Origin: Bacteroidota bacterium
GTDB taxonomy: Bacteria > Bacteroidota > Bacteroidia > UKL13-3
DNA length: 64,000 nt
NCBI GenBank assembly: GCA_027484685.1
Contig: JAIXSO010000024.1
Span: 1 to 64,000, forward strand
Reading direction: 5' to 3'
Below the pieces are notes generated by a model. The model was not told the origin of the DNA. It made no database searches and saw only the letters and a program-made list of their open reading frames with translations. Of the stretch, positions 54,017 through 62,956 are shown one piece after another (position 1 is the first letter of the stretch; each line of letters begins with the position of its first letter). The position numbers and the translations under genes are program-made.

Positions 54017-55564
54017 ATGAAAAAAGGAAAATTTTTCAGTTTTATACATAAACATATTGGACTTATCTTATTTTTCATTATGATTCTCCTAGCTTTAATA
54101 AGTTTTGATGAATATGGTGTAAGCTGGGACGAACCTCAACAGAGAAGAACAGGAGAAGTAAGTTACAATTATGTTTTTTCTAAAGATTCAAGTCTTTTAA
54201 CTTGGAAAGACAGGGATTATGGTGTGGCTTTTGAACTCCCATTAATTATACTCGAAAAAACATTTAATTTAACCGATAGCCGAAATATTTACTTAATGAG
54301 GCATTTAGTTACACATTTATTTTTTCTACTAAGTTGTTATTTTCTTTTCCTACTTATTGACCATCTCTATCAGAATAAGCTTTTATCAACTATTGGTTTT
54401 TTACTACTTGTAATACATCCAGGAATATACTCTCATTCTTTTTTCAACACAAAGGATATCCCATTTTTGTCTATGTTTATTATTTCTATGTATTATTCGG
54501 TAAAAGCATTGGATAAAAAAAACATACTTAGTTTTATAAAATTAGGAATCTGCATTGGCCTATTAATAAATATAAGAATTATGGGGGTAATTATACTTGT
54601 GTTTATTGTTTCCTTATTAATAGTAGATTTATTAAGAAATCAAAACAAAAAACTACCAATAAAATTAACATTAATTCTTATCCTATCCACTAGTATCACT
54701 TTATATATCTCATGGCCCTATTTATGGATTGATCCTGTAAATCGTTTTGTTTTTGCATTTACAAATATGTCGAAATTTAGATGGGACGACACTGTTTTGT
54801 TTAATGGTAAAATGATAAAAGCAACTGAAATTGATTGGACTTACTTGCCTACATGGTTCTCTGCAACAACACCCATTATCTATATATTATTAGGCGTGTT
54901 AAGTTTATTATTACTTATTCTTAAATTTTTAAAAACTCCTCTAGCATTTTTAGATAATTCAATTAAAAGACATAACCTACTTTTTTTGGCCTTATTTATC
55001 TCCCCTATAATGGCCGTAATAATACTCCATTCTGTACTATATGATAGCTGGAGACAATTATACTTTATTTATCCATCTTTTGTGTTACTTATAGTTTACG
55101 GACTTTCATTTTTAGCAAAAAGAAACAAAAAAGTAAATATTGTTGTTCTCGCTTTGTTATTCTTTTCAATAATCAGTACCTTAACTTTTATGGTTAATAA
55201 TTTCCCTTTACAATACGTTTATTTTAACAACTCCTTCTTATTTGCTCCTCCTGAATACATTCGAAAGCATTTTGAAATGGACTATTGGGGAGTATCGTAT
55301 AAACAATCTTTAGAATATATATTAAAAGTTGACAAGAACGCTTCCATAAATGTTTGTGTAGAAAATGCCCCAGGAATAACTAATTTAGGCATATTACCCG
55401 TTGCTGACAGGGGCAGAATTAATATGGTATCTAGAGAAGAGGCTACCTATTTCATTACTAATTTCAGATGGCACCCACAAGATTATAGTGAATATGAAGC
55501 TTTTAAATTCTATTCCATCAAGGTAAAAGACAACACCGTAAGTCAAATTTTTAAATTGAAATAG
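54017..55564 (+). CDS. Polytopic GT-C-type glycosyltransferase
   Basis: A 515-residue membrane protein with about eleven hydrophobic helices. The first loop carries YGVSWDEPQQR, where the acidic DE pair matches the catalytic position of GT39/ArnT-like enzymes that use polyprenyl-phosphate sugars outside the membrane. A C-terminal soluble part begins near residue 400. It is coupled to a GT2 gene (1-nt gap), which would make the lipid-linked sugar. The acceptor is unknown. Confidence 0.82.
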   Translation: MKKGKFFSFIHKHIGLILFFIMILLALISFDEYGVSWDEPQQRRTGEVSYNYVFSKDSSLLTWKDRDYGVAFELPLIILEKTFNLTDSRNIYLMRHLVTHLFFLLSCYFLFLLIDHLYQNKLLSTIGFLLLVIHPGIYSHSFFNTKDIPFLSMFIISMYYSVKALDKKNILSFIKLGICIGLLINIRIMGVIILVFIVSLLIVDLLRNQNKKLPIKLTLILILSTSITLYISWPYLWIDPVNRFVFAFTNMSKFRWDDTVLFNGKMIKATEIDWTYLPTWFSATTPIIYILLGVLSLLLLILKFLKTPLAFLDNSIKRHNLLFLALFISPIMAVIILHSVLYDSWRQLYFIYPSFVLLIVYGLSFLAKRNKKVNIVVLALLFFSIISTLTFMVNNFPLQYVYFNNSFLFAPPEYIRKHFEMDYWGVSYKQSLEYILKVDKNASINVCVENAPGITNLGILPVADRGRINMVSREEATYFITNFRWHPQDYSEYEAFKFYSIKVKDNTVSQIFKLK

Positions 55565-55565
55565 T

Positions 55566-56318
55566 ATGAGTAATCAATTTCATACTGTTATGGTTATTCC
55601 TTGTTTTAACGAGGGAAAAAAATTTCAATTAAACAAATACAAGGTTTTTATTTTAAGTAATCCCAATGTATTAATCTGTTTTGTTAATGATGGATCAAAA
55701 GAGAATACTTTAGTAGTTTTGAAAGAACTACAAAGAGAGTTTCCAATTCAAGTAGACATAGTATCGTATGAAAAAAATATTGGAAAAGCAGCTGCCGTAA
55801 GAACCGGAATTAATCACAGTCTCCTTAAATATGAATTTGAATATATAGCTTACTTAGATGCTGACTTAGCTGTTTCCCTAGAGGAGTGCTTAAGCCTAAC
55901 TCAATATTTAAGCAATGGTATCGAATTTTGTTTTGGATCAAGAATTGCTAGAATAGGATCTACAATAGAAAGAAAAAGGTCACGATTTTTAATTGGAAGA
56001 TTTATTGCAACACTCATTTCAAATATATTGTCTTTAAAAGTTTATGATACTCAGTGTGGCTGTAAACTTTTTACAAAAAAACTTTCTAAAGAGGTTTTTT
56101 CTGAGGTTTTTATATCAAAATGGCTATTCGATGTTGAAATTTTTTTTCGAATAATTAAGTTGTATGGAAAACAAGAAAGTTTAAAAGTAATGTACGAAGT
56201 CCCTTTAATTAATTGGGTTGACAAAGGAGATTCTAAGGTTAAATACACATATGTATTGAAAATATTTTTTGATTTATATCAAATCAAAAGAAAGTATACC
56301 AGCTCTAACAAATCTTAA
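55566..56318 (+). CDS. GT2 glycosyltransferase, polyprenyl-phosphate type
   Basis: A 250-residue cytoplasmic enzyme. VIPCFNEGKK, FVNDGSKENT and LDADLAVS (DxD) form the GT-A nucleotide-sugar site; FCFGSRI and DTQCGCKLF are typical of dolichol-phosphate mannose synthase-like and ALG5-like members. No C-terminal membrane helices are present, unlike ArnC. It would charge a polyprenyl phosphate for the upstream GT-C enzyme. Confidence 0.88.
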   Translation: MSNQFHTVMVIPCFNEGKKFQLNKYKVFILSNPNVLICFVNDGSKENTLVVLKELQREFPIQVDIVSYEKNIGKAAAVRTGINHSLLKYEFEYIAYLDADLAVSLEECLSLTQYLSNGIEFCFGSRIARIGSTIERKRSRFLIGRFIATLISNILSLKVYDTQCGCKLFTKKLSKEVFSEVFISKWLFDVEIFFRIIKLYGKQESLKVMYEVPLINWVDKGDSKVKYTYVLKIFFDLYQIKRKYTSSNKS

Positions 56319-56395
56319 AAAGAATAAAATAAAATTTATTAAAAATGCTTCTACAAGCTACTCAAAAGATAGCTTTTGGTGGTTATAAATAGGTG

Positions 56396-56438
56396 GTTTA
56401 AATTTTACTTTGTTTTTTATGCTTTTATAAGCATGTTT
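56396..56438 (+). repeat. 43-bp repeat, copy 1
   Basis: GTTTAAATTTTACTTTG followed by a hairpin ATGCTT-TTAT-AAGCAT. The same 43 bp occur at 57380-57422 and 58867-58909, each shortly upstream of a gene start; this copy lacks the left two hairpins of the longer module. Confidence 0.85.
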
Positions 56439-56497
56439 ACATACAGTTTGTCAATTGTTATACTCTGACGTTGGCGGTAATTTATAATAAATAGACA

Positions 56498-57235
56498 ATG
56501 AGGAAATTAATCTTAAACACATTTTTTTGTTTTCTGGCAGCACTTTCTTTTGGACAAAATAAATTAAAGGCTGAGTTAAAGTACAAGCCTAAAAATATTG
56601 ATGAAGCGGTGTTTCAACTCGAAAAAATGTTTCACGATACAACAAAACAGAATATAATGGCTATGACAGAAGGCCAATTTATTCGTAATTTTCATTTTAG
56701 TCTGGGCATATGGATAAGAAATAATTGGGGGCTTTGGAAAAGTGGAGAACTATCAAAATACTTTAATTCAATTGGCATTTTTCATCCAGATGATATGTCG
56801 GGCATAATCATGACTTCGTATTATAGACACTTGAAAGGAATAGACCGAGATTTAGATAAACAAGTTAAATATTACCAAGACCACTGGAAAGCGGCAAACG
56901 AACATTTTAACAAACTGAAATCTGACACAACTTACCAACGAAAAGTAAGAGAAAGACAAGACTCTTTAAACAATGAAAGATTAAATAAGAAAAAAGCAGA
57001 ATGGACTGCAAACAAAGTAGTAACTGGATACTTAGGTTATCAATGTGGTTTTTTTGACCTAGGTGAACAAACAAAAGTAAAAGGAACCATTTTAAGATGG
57101 GACGGAAACAAATTGACAATTAAAATAATTGAATATTTTGAAGAGCGAAAAAAGAAAAGAGTTATTAAGTGTAATGCCATACAAAATGACATGGTAACTA
57201 TTTATAACCACGAAAATTTTAGCCTAGTAGAATAA
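56498..57235 (+). CDS. DUF6794-like exported protein
   Basis: A 245-residue protein with signal peptide FFCFLAALSFGQ. NIDEAVFQLEKMF, GQFIRNFHFSLGIWIRNNWGLW, KYFNSIGIFHPDDMSGII and SYYRHLKG match the DUF6794 domain as I know it; its function is not established. A second part with VKGTILRWDGNKLTIKIIEY follows. The right end of a cassette-like element lies 21 nt before the start. Confidence 0.7.
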   Translation: MRKLILNTFFCFLAALSFGQNKLKAELKYKPKNIDEAVFQLEKMFHDTTKQNIMAMTEGQFIRNFHFSLGIWIRNNWGLWKSGELSKYFNSIGIFHPDDMSGIIMTSYYRHLKGIDRDLDKQVKYYQDHWKAANEHFNKLKSDTTYQRKVRERQDSLNNERLNKKKAEWTANKVVTGYLGYQCGFFDLGEQTKVKGTILRWDGNKLTIKIIEYFEERKKKRVIKCNAIQNDMVTIYNHENFSLVE

Positions 57236-57283
57236 AAAAGATACTGCAATACTTCGCCTATGTAGATGTATAGAAATGCATTA

Positions 57284-57422
57284 CCAACAGAATCATAAGT
57301 TTCGCCCCTATGGGGCTTTGGTTGTTGAGGTTTTATTTTGTGACCATACTGTCGCTCCTATGGAGCTTGCCTAAGGTTAGTTTAAATTTTACTTTGTTTT
57401 TTATGCTTTTATAAGCAAGTTT
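57284..57422 (+). repeat. 140-bp hairpin module, copy 2
   Basis: CCAACAGAATCATAAGT, the stem GCCCCTATGGGGC, the stem GCTCCTATGGAGC, then CTTGCCTAAGGTTA and the 43-bp repeat. Copy 3 at 58770-58909 has the same order, differing at scattered bases. Confidence 0.9.
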
Positions 57423-57501
57423 GTTTGTAACAAGTCAAATGCTTTTAATTTTTGCCGATTTATAAAAAAATGTGCTTAACAATATTTTACACAACCAAAT
57501 A

Positions 57502-58068
57502 ATGAAGGAACTCATTTTACTAATAACCTTTTCAGGTATTGCCCTTCTGCTTTTTGTTATAACACTCCTACTAGGTTTAACAAAAAAGAATACTAAACTT
57601 AAACTAACTGCTTTGTTATCATTTTTTGTTTTTGTAGGCTTTACAGTATGGACTTGTTATACTTTTGTAAACAAAACTTATAACAAGGTAACAACAGCTT
57701 TTAAACCAAGAACTGGCTACGAAATTTATGATGCATTATTTGAAAAAAGACAAGCTGACTGTGTTAAAATTTTGAACTACCAAGACCAAGTTATTCCTAA
57801 AATTGATTATGCCATTTGGCTTCACTTTGAAAGTTGCCCCACTGAACTAAAAAGAATACTTAGTTTACATCACTTTGAAGCTGAACTAGCACATACCAAA
57901 GGGTGGAACACCAGTGGACCAGCGGCTGACGCAAATTGGTTTAAACCAGAAACACTTGGCGATAGTATTTTGGTATTTACTTACAGCAAAGATGGCTATG
58001 GAAATGGGCAATACATTTATAGTTCACTTGATAGTTCAAAAGTATTTGTTAAAGATGTGCTTGACTAA
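57502..58068 (+). CDS. Membrane protein of unknown function
   Basis: The track starts at GTG 57472; ATG 57502 gives 188 residues. Two membrane helices (LILLITFSGIALLLFVITLLLG and LTALLSFFVFVGFTVWTCYTF) precede a soluble domain with FEKRQADCVKILNYQDQVIPKIDYAIWLHFESCP and LVFTYSKDGYGNGQY. No domain is recognised. The soluble part is most likely periplasmic or cytoplasmic according to helix pairing, which I cannot decide. Confidence 0.6.
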   Translation: MKELILLITFSGIALLLFVITLLLGLTKKNTKLKLTALLSFFVFVGFTVWTCYTFVNKTYNKVTTAFKPRTGYEIYDALFEKRQADCVKILNYQDQVIPKIDYAIWLHFESCPTELKRILSLHHFEAELAHTKGWNTSGPAADANWFKPETLGDSILVFTYSKDGYGNGQYIYSSLDSSKVFVKDVLD

Positions 58069-58235
58069 AAATAGCATAAAATGAACTAATAAGCACCATG
58101 TATGAAACACAACGCTTCTGGTAGATACACACTATTTTAATTATTGTTCATACAATAACTTTTTGTTTATATCGTTACTTAAAGATTGAAAATAGATTCA
58201 CACACCAATTAATCTAAAGGCTTAACATAAAAACG

Positions 58236-58691
58236 ATGCTTGAAAAAATAAAAAAACATTCAAATCTTCTAATTGCAACAATAACAATTCCGCTGATTTG
58301 GCTAATATTCATCTTCCTTACATTTGGTTCAAGTACTGTGCTATACATTATTCCTTTGCTGATTTTGATAGCTCAAATAATCTTTCTAGTGATCCATAAA
58401 AAAAAGAAATTACTGCTAATGGTTTTGTTAAATCCTGTTACAATTTTTTTGTTTTTTTACACTGTTAAACCAATATTTAATTATTTAAATAAAAAGCCAA
58501 CCATCATAAAATGTTGTTATTATTTACCAACTTCTCCAAAATTTGATAATAGTAATTTGGTTTATTTAGATTATTTTGATGATGATTGCGATTGGGAAGG
58601 ATTTTATTACTACACGTTAGAGGTAAATAACTTTATAACAAATGAACTAATTACATTATTTGGCAATCCAATGGCAACGCAGAACATGTAA
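58236..58691 (+). CDS. Small membrane protein of unknown function
   Basis: A 151-residue protein. Three membrane helices (about 12-33, 36-53 and 59-78) precede a tail with KCCYYLPTSPKFDNSNLVYLDYFDDDCDWEGFYYYTLEV. The tail is acidic and aromatic. No family is recognised. It shares the two-part layout with its upstream neighbour, but I see no sequence similarity. Confidence 0.55.
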   Translation: MLEKIKKHSNLLIATITIPLIWLIFIFLTFGSSTVLYIIPLLILIAQIIFLVIHKKKKLLLMVLLNPVTIFLFFYTVKPIFNYLNKKPTIIKCCYYLPTSPKFDNSNLVYLDYFDDDCDWEGFYYYTLEVNNFITNELITLFGNPMATQNM

Positions 58692-58769
58692 ATTTAGCAT
58701 AACTAATTTTTACTAGTTAAAGTAATGTAAACAAATTTTTCATCCTTGTTTGAATTTATCTTATCGTCT

Positions 58770-58909
58770 CCAACAGAATCATAAGTATCACCCCGATGGG
58801 GCTTTGGGTTGGTGAGTTTTTGTTTTGTTACAATACTTTCGCTCCTATGGAGCTTGCCTAAGGTTAGTTTAAATTTTACTTTGTTTTTTATGCTTTTATT
58901 AGCATGTTT
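58770..58909 (+). repeat. 140-bp hairpin module, copy 3
   Basis: The same order of parts as copy 2: CCAACAGAATCATAAGT, CCCCGATGGGG, GCTCCTATGGAGC, CTTGCCTAAGGTTAG and the 43-bp end. In the first hairpin the loop base changes (TAT to GAT) while the stem is kept. Confidence 0.9.
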
Positions 58910-58949
58910 ACCCAAGATTATTTTTTTAATTACATAACTGGTTATAACT

Positions 58950-59624
58950 ATGATTTCAACACAAAATATTAATCTTTTACCCGATAGCAATGCTTTAGTA
59001 AAAATAAGTAAAGCAATTTCTGTTTTAGATGCCATCATTTCGCAAGAATGGGAGTTTCGTTACTATTCATTTAATTCAAAGTGGAGCAAAAATGAAGCTT
59101 GTTTGGAAATGCGAAATGGCGAAGGCAACCAAATGCTAATATTATTTCGCGAAGACGGCTGTGTAATTAACGGCTTTGCAAACGAGTATGAGCCACAAGA
59201 CTTAAACCATTTAACTAAAAACATGCCAACTATATTTAACGAATTTATGTTTGGTGAACCTATTCAGGCAATTGGAACTACCTTTTGTGTTTGGACAACA
59301 ACTTTAAAAAATTGGCAAGTTGGACAACTTGAAAACCATGAAGATGGCTCGGAAGAAATGCTTTTTATTTTTGACGGAAATCCACAAACTTATATTGATT
59401 GGGCCACAGAATATTTTGAAGGAAGTTATACAGAAAGCGGCATTCCGCTAGCTACTGTTTCTAAAATTTATAATGGAGAAACCTTAACAAAGGAAATGGT
59501 TTTATCAATTGTAGATGAGTTGGAAGATTGGGAACAACTAGAAAAAGATTTAATGGAAATAGATTATCCTTACAACTTTCAAGACAACTCCACGAAAGGA
59601 AAAAGCAAATGGAAGTTTTGGTAA
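58950..59624 (+). CDS. Cytoplasmic protein of unknown function
   Basis: A 224-residue soluble acidic protein with no signal sequence. Features include WEFRYYSFNSKWSKNEACLEMRNG, ILFREDGCVINGFANEYEP and WATEYFEGSYTESG; Trp-rich motifs and acidic surface suggest a compact binding protein. It resembles in style the immunity-type proteins found near polymorphic toxins, but I recognise no named family. Confidence 0.6.
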   Translation: MISTQNINLLPDSNALVKISKAISVLDAIISQEWEFRYYSFNSKWSKNEACLEMRNGEGNQMLILFREDGCVINGFANEYEPQDLNHLTKNMPTIFNEFMFGEPIQAIGTTFCVWTTTLKNWQVGQLENHEDGSEEMLFIFDGNPQTYIDWATEYFEGSYTESGIPLATVSKIYNGETLTKEMVLSIVDELEDWEQLEKDLMEIDYPYNFQDNSTKGKSKWKFW

Positions 59625-59670
59625 ACCGGCAATAAGCCAAATAGAAACCACAAAATAATAATTAAAACGA

Positions 59671-60735
59671 ATGGGTACACACATACACGTTACTCCACAA
59701 TATAAATTCAATAATAACAATCAAATTGATTCGGATAATTTATTGACAGAAGAGTTGATTAAAGAAGTTTTGGACAACTCAGTTACCCGTATTCAAATTT
59801 GTCTTTATACCAAAATACCTGCCATCACTTATGAAGTTTTAAATGATAAAATATTAGCCCTAAAACCTGAAATTGAGTTACGCATTTATGGTGGCCAAAT
59901 TGACCCCAAACACTTAAATAAACTTACCAATGTAACCAATATTTCAATTGATTATGCTTCATTTTCAAAAGCACCTAGTTTTGAATCAATGAAAAATCTA
60001 ACTTCATTAGCCATTGAAATAGACGATTTAGCGGATTACAATTTTTTAAATACGGTAACTGAAACATTAACATCTTTAAGCATTTCATCGTATGCTACTG
60101 AGTTTGATAAAATTGATATTTCTGTAATTCAGCGTTTTAAAGAGTTGAAATTTTTATACATATCAGGGCATTATAAAAACACAGTAAGTTTAATATCAAA
60201 TTTTGAAAATATTGAAACATTAGTGCTACGCAAAATCAAAACAATTGAAGACCTAAACTTTGTTACCAATTTTAAAAAACTGAAAAAACTGCATATTAAG
60301 TCGCTTCCAATTAAAAACTTCGAAACCCTTTCGCAGCTTAAGCAACTTGAGTTTATAGAATTTTATAATATCAAAAACTTAAATACCCTCGATTTTATAA
60401 ATGATATGGATTCCTTAGACCATATTTTCTTACAATCGGCAAATAACATAACGGGCTTTCCAAAGCTTAAGTCTACCAGTAAATTAAGGAAAATTGAACT
60501 TTGGTATATGAAACAAATGAAAGACTTTTCACCATTAGAAAACTTACATTCGTTAAAAGAATTTGTTTGCAGAGAAATGACGCTTAATGAGCCAAATGAT
60601 TTCTTACCCATTTTAAAAAACAACCATATAGAAAAAATTTATATTTGGTTTTTAAAAGAAAAACAAAGGCAAGAAATGAACAAGTTATTTCAGCAATATA
60701 ACAAAGTGTTAGCTGATATAAATTTTATGTATTGA
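59671..60735 (+). CDS. Leucine-rich-repeat-like protein
   Basis: A 354-residue protein without signal peptide. From about residue 85 to 330 it shows LRR-type periodicity of roughly 21-24 residues: NLTSLAIEIDDL, LKFLYISGHY, IETLVLRKIKTIEDL, LKKLHIKSLPIKNFETL, LEFIEFYNIKNLNTLDF and LRKIELWYMKQMKDF. These are ligand-binding folds. It follows the 58950 gene after 46 nt, so the two may be cotranscribed. Its partner is unknown. Confidence 0.7.
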   Translation: MGTHIHVTPQYKFNNNNQIDSDNLLTEELIKEVLDNSVTRIQICLYTKIPAITYEVLNDKILALKPEIELRIYGGQIDPKHLNKLTNVTNISIDYASFSKAPSFESMKNLTSLAIEIDDLADYNFLNTVTETLTSLSISSYATEFDKIDISVIQRFKELKFLYISGHYKNTVSLISNFENIETLVLRKIKTIEDLNFVTNFKKLKKLHIKSLPIKNFETLSQLKQLEFIEFYNIKNLNTLDFINDMDSLDHIFLQSANNITGFPKLKSTSKLRKIELWYMKQMKDFSPLENLHSLKEFVCREMTLNEPNDFLPILKNNHIEKIYIWFLKEKQRQEMNKLFQQYNKVLADINFMY

Positions 60736-60771
60736 TTGTGATTGTGTGTAATAAAAAACAAAATATTTATT

Positions 60772-61155
60772 ATGGACAATAGGACAAAAGATATTATTAG
60801 AAGATTTGCTGATTCATGGATAGAAACTGAACTGTTTTATAACGACTTAATTACTAACCATAAGGAATTTGAAAGACTAAAGCCTATTATTCAATTTATT
60901 GAATTTTTAAAACAAAACGGAGAGGATAAATTTTTTAGATTAGGAACATCTATTCATATTTTAGTTATTTCTCGCTATGTAAATTATGGACTTCGTAAAG
61001 ACCAAAAGTGCATTAAAATTGAAGCTTTTGACAACAAATTTGAAATAAAATTATGTGATGGAAACAACACTTACAGACAATATTTAGTAGATAGTTTGCA
61101 CGACAATAGTGTAAAAAAGTTATTAGAAACTCTGAAAGAAACTTTAATTGATTAA
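60772..61155 (+). CDS. Small cytoplasmic protein of unknown function
   Basis: The track starts at TTG 60742; ATG 60772 gives 127 residues. It is helical at the start (RRFADSWIETELFYNDLIT) and has a strand-rich end (CIKIEAFDNKFEIKLCDGNNTYRQYL). No family is recognised. It follows the LRR gene by 36 nt, so the three genes 58950-61155 probably form one transcript. Confidence 0.55.
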   Translation: MDNRTKDIIRRFADSWIETELFYNDLITNHKEFERLKPIIQFIEFLKQNGEDKFFRLGTSIHILVISRYVNYGLRKDQKCIKIEAFDNKFEIKLCDGNNTYRQYLVDSLHDNSVKKLLETLKETLID

Positions 61156-61200
61156 TCAGATTAAATTCAAAAATGAATTGAAAATTATTTTACTTTAACC

Positions 61201-62739
61201 ATGAAAAAACTTGTTGCTTTATTTATACTTCTAATTAGTTTTACTAATTTATTTGGACAAAAATATTTTTCGAAAATGTTTGATGTAAATGGGCAATGGG
61301 AAAATTTTTGGGGGGTCTTAGATACAGTAAACAACTCTTTCAAATTGATTGGCTCTCAGGCCTCTTTTTTAACAACTGATAGCTCAAGATTTGGTTCAAT
61401 ATTTATTGGCAATTTAGATTCAAGCTTAAAATTTCAACAAAACTTACTAATAGCAAAAAATTATTATGAACAAAATTATCTTAGTTCTTTTAAAAATAAC
61501 AACAGAAATTTTTTATTAATGGGCACTGTTGATACCAATGTTATTGGAAGCTATATATTAAATGAACTTGATAATAATTTTGACAATGTAATTTGGAGCA
61601 AAACATTAGCAATTCCATCAGAATTTGGTAGCACCAGTTGGACAAAAGTTAAAGATAAAGTTTATTTATTTGGACGGAATGGAAACTATGCCCTAAGCTC
61701 CATACCAGGTTTTTTTGTTATTAATTTAAAAGATACTAGTACTAAATATTACCGAATAGGAGGAACTGGTAAAATAATAAATAATGTATTACTGGCTAAA
61801 GACAGTAATTTTATTGTTAGTGGAATACAGTATTTAGGAACAAATGGAAACGACTCTACCTTTGGATGGTATGCTAAAATTGACACCCTTGGCAATACAC
61901 TTTGGAACAAAGTATTGGATAGGAAAAGTGAATTAATGTGTGAGTATGTATGGGGTACAAACGCGAATGGAAACTATTATCTAACTGGCACAAATTATGC
62001 AAATTATCCTACATTATGGTATCCGAAAGTTTATGGAGACACTTCATTTTGTTATATGTTGAAAATTAATGAGCAAAATGGTGAAATAGAATGGAAAAAA
62101 CGGTTTCTATTTAGTGTTAATCAAGAAAGGGGTTTATTAACGTCAATGGGATCCATGACCTATTATAAAAGCAATCTGTACAGTTTGTTATCTCACAATT
62201 TAACAAGCACCAATAACCAATATATAATGTTTGCTAAGTTTGATTTGGAAGGTAATATACTTTGGAAAAGGTTGTTTCAGCAAGCCAATTACAGTAACCG
62301 TGCTTATAGCCTTACGCCAATAGCTGATGGTTTTTTAATATGTGCAGATGGCAAAGACAGTACAAGAGCTAAAGGCGATGCAGATGCTTGGTTAATAAAA
62401 ACAGATAGCAATGGCTGCATTATACCTGGCTGCAATGCTAAAGACAATGTAATACAAATTATAAACCCCGAAAAAGTATTTACTGTGTACCCCAACCCCG
62501 CTCAAAACGAAATAAATGTAAGCACTGAAAATTTGAATGTAAAAATTGAAAGTTTAGCTGTTTATAATTTGCAAGGGCAACTTTTAAAATTTCGTCCGAT
62601 AGCTATCGGACAAGCTCAATTACCAGAAAAAGAAATAACAAAAATTAATACGGAAGACTTAGCCAATGGCAATTACTTATTAATTATTACCACTAACAAA
62701 CAACAAATGGCTGGGAAGAAGTTTGTAGTGGAAAGGTAA
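61201..62739 (+). CDS. T9SS-secreted protein of unknown function
   Basis: A 512-residue protein. The signal peptide ends SFTNLFGQ. The body has repeated WxxK(t)L and LYLFG-like strands, for example NVIWSKTLAIPSEFGSTSWTKV, GWYAKIDTLGNTLWNKVL and FAKFDLEGNILWKRLF, suggesting a beta-propeller. The sorting domain runs from VFTVYPNPAQNEINV to AGKKFVVER. A CCGAT...ATCGG palindrome lies inside it, encoding FRPIAIGQ. The substrate is unknown. Confidence 0.82.
   Translation: MKKLVALFILLISFTNLFGQKYFSKMFDVNGQWENFWGVLDTVNNSFKLIGSQASFLTTDSSRFGSIFIGNLDSSLKFQQNLLIAKNYYEQNYLSSFKNNNRNFLLMGTVDTNVIGSYILNELDNNFDNVIWSKTLAIPSEFGSTSWTKVKDKVYLFGRNGNYALSSIPGFFVINLKDTSTKYYRIGGTGKIINNVLLAKDSNFIVSGIQYLGTNGNDSTFGWYAKIDTLGNTLWNKVLDRKSELMCEYVWGTNANGNYYLTGTNYANYPTLWYPKVYGDTSFCYMLKINEQNGEIEWKKRFLFSVNQERGLLTSMGSMTYYKSNLYSLLSHNLTSTNNQYIMFAKFDLEGNILWKRLFQQANYSNRAYSLTPIADGFLICADGKDSTRAKGDADAWLIKTDSNGCIIPGCNAKDNVIQIINPEKVFTVYPNPAQNEINVSTENLNVKIESLAVYNLQGQLLKFRPIAIGQAQLPEKEITKINTEDLANGNYLLIITTNKQQMAGKKFVVER
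62594..62611. repeat. 18-bp palindrome inside a coding sequence
   Basis: GTCCGATAGCTATCGGAC is its own reverse complement. Similar palindromes are TTCCGATGTATCGGAA (40058) and TCCCGATAAATCGGGA (51746). It is in frame and adds six residues to the sorting domain. Confidence 0.8.
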
Positions 62740-62956
62740 TTCAGAAACGGCCGTTGAGCAAAGCCCAAGTGACGTTTCGGCTCCGCTCAACGACCACTTT
62801 TCGGCTTCTAGCAAAACAACAACAAACGTCATGCTGAGGAACGAAGCATCTTTAAATGGAGCGGAAAAAGCAAACAACACATTATAAAGTTCCTTCATCC
62901 GCTATGGCGGAATCAGGATGACGCTCCCACACCTTTTTATGCTGAATTATTTTTGA
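62740..62956. repeat. Intergenic hairpin mosaic
   Basis: CGTTGAGC...GCTCAACG (about 62752-62794), a GTCATGCTGAGGAACGAAGC piece, and a hairpin TCCGC-TATG-GCGGA followed by ATCAGGATGAC, which is inverted relative to GTCATGCTGA. These look like dispersed repeats of the same class as the 51.7-kb mosaic. No gene is visible. Confidence 0.65.

Noticed and set aside
58703-59038. 111-aa minus frame
   Set aside because: It covers the 140-bp repeat module and the start of the 58950 gene; no domain or start context.
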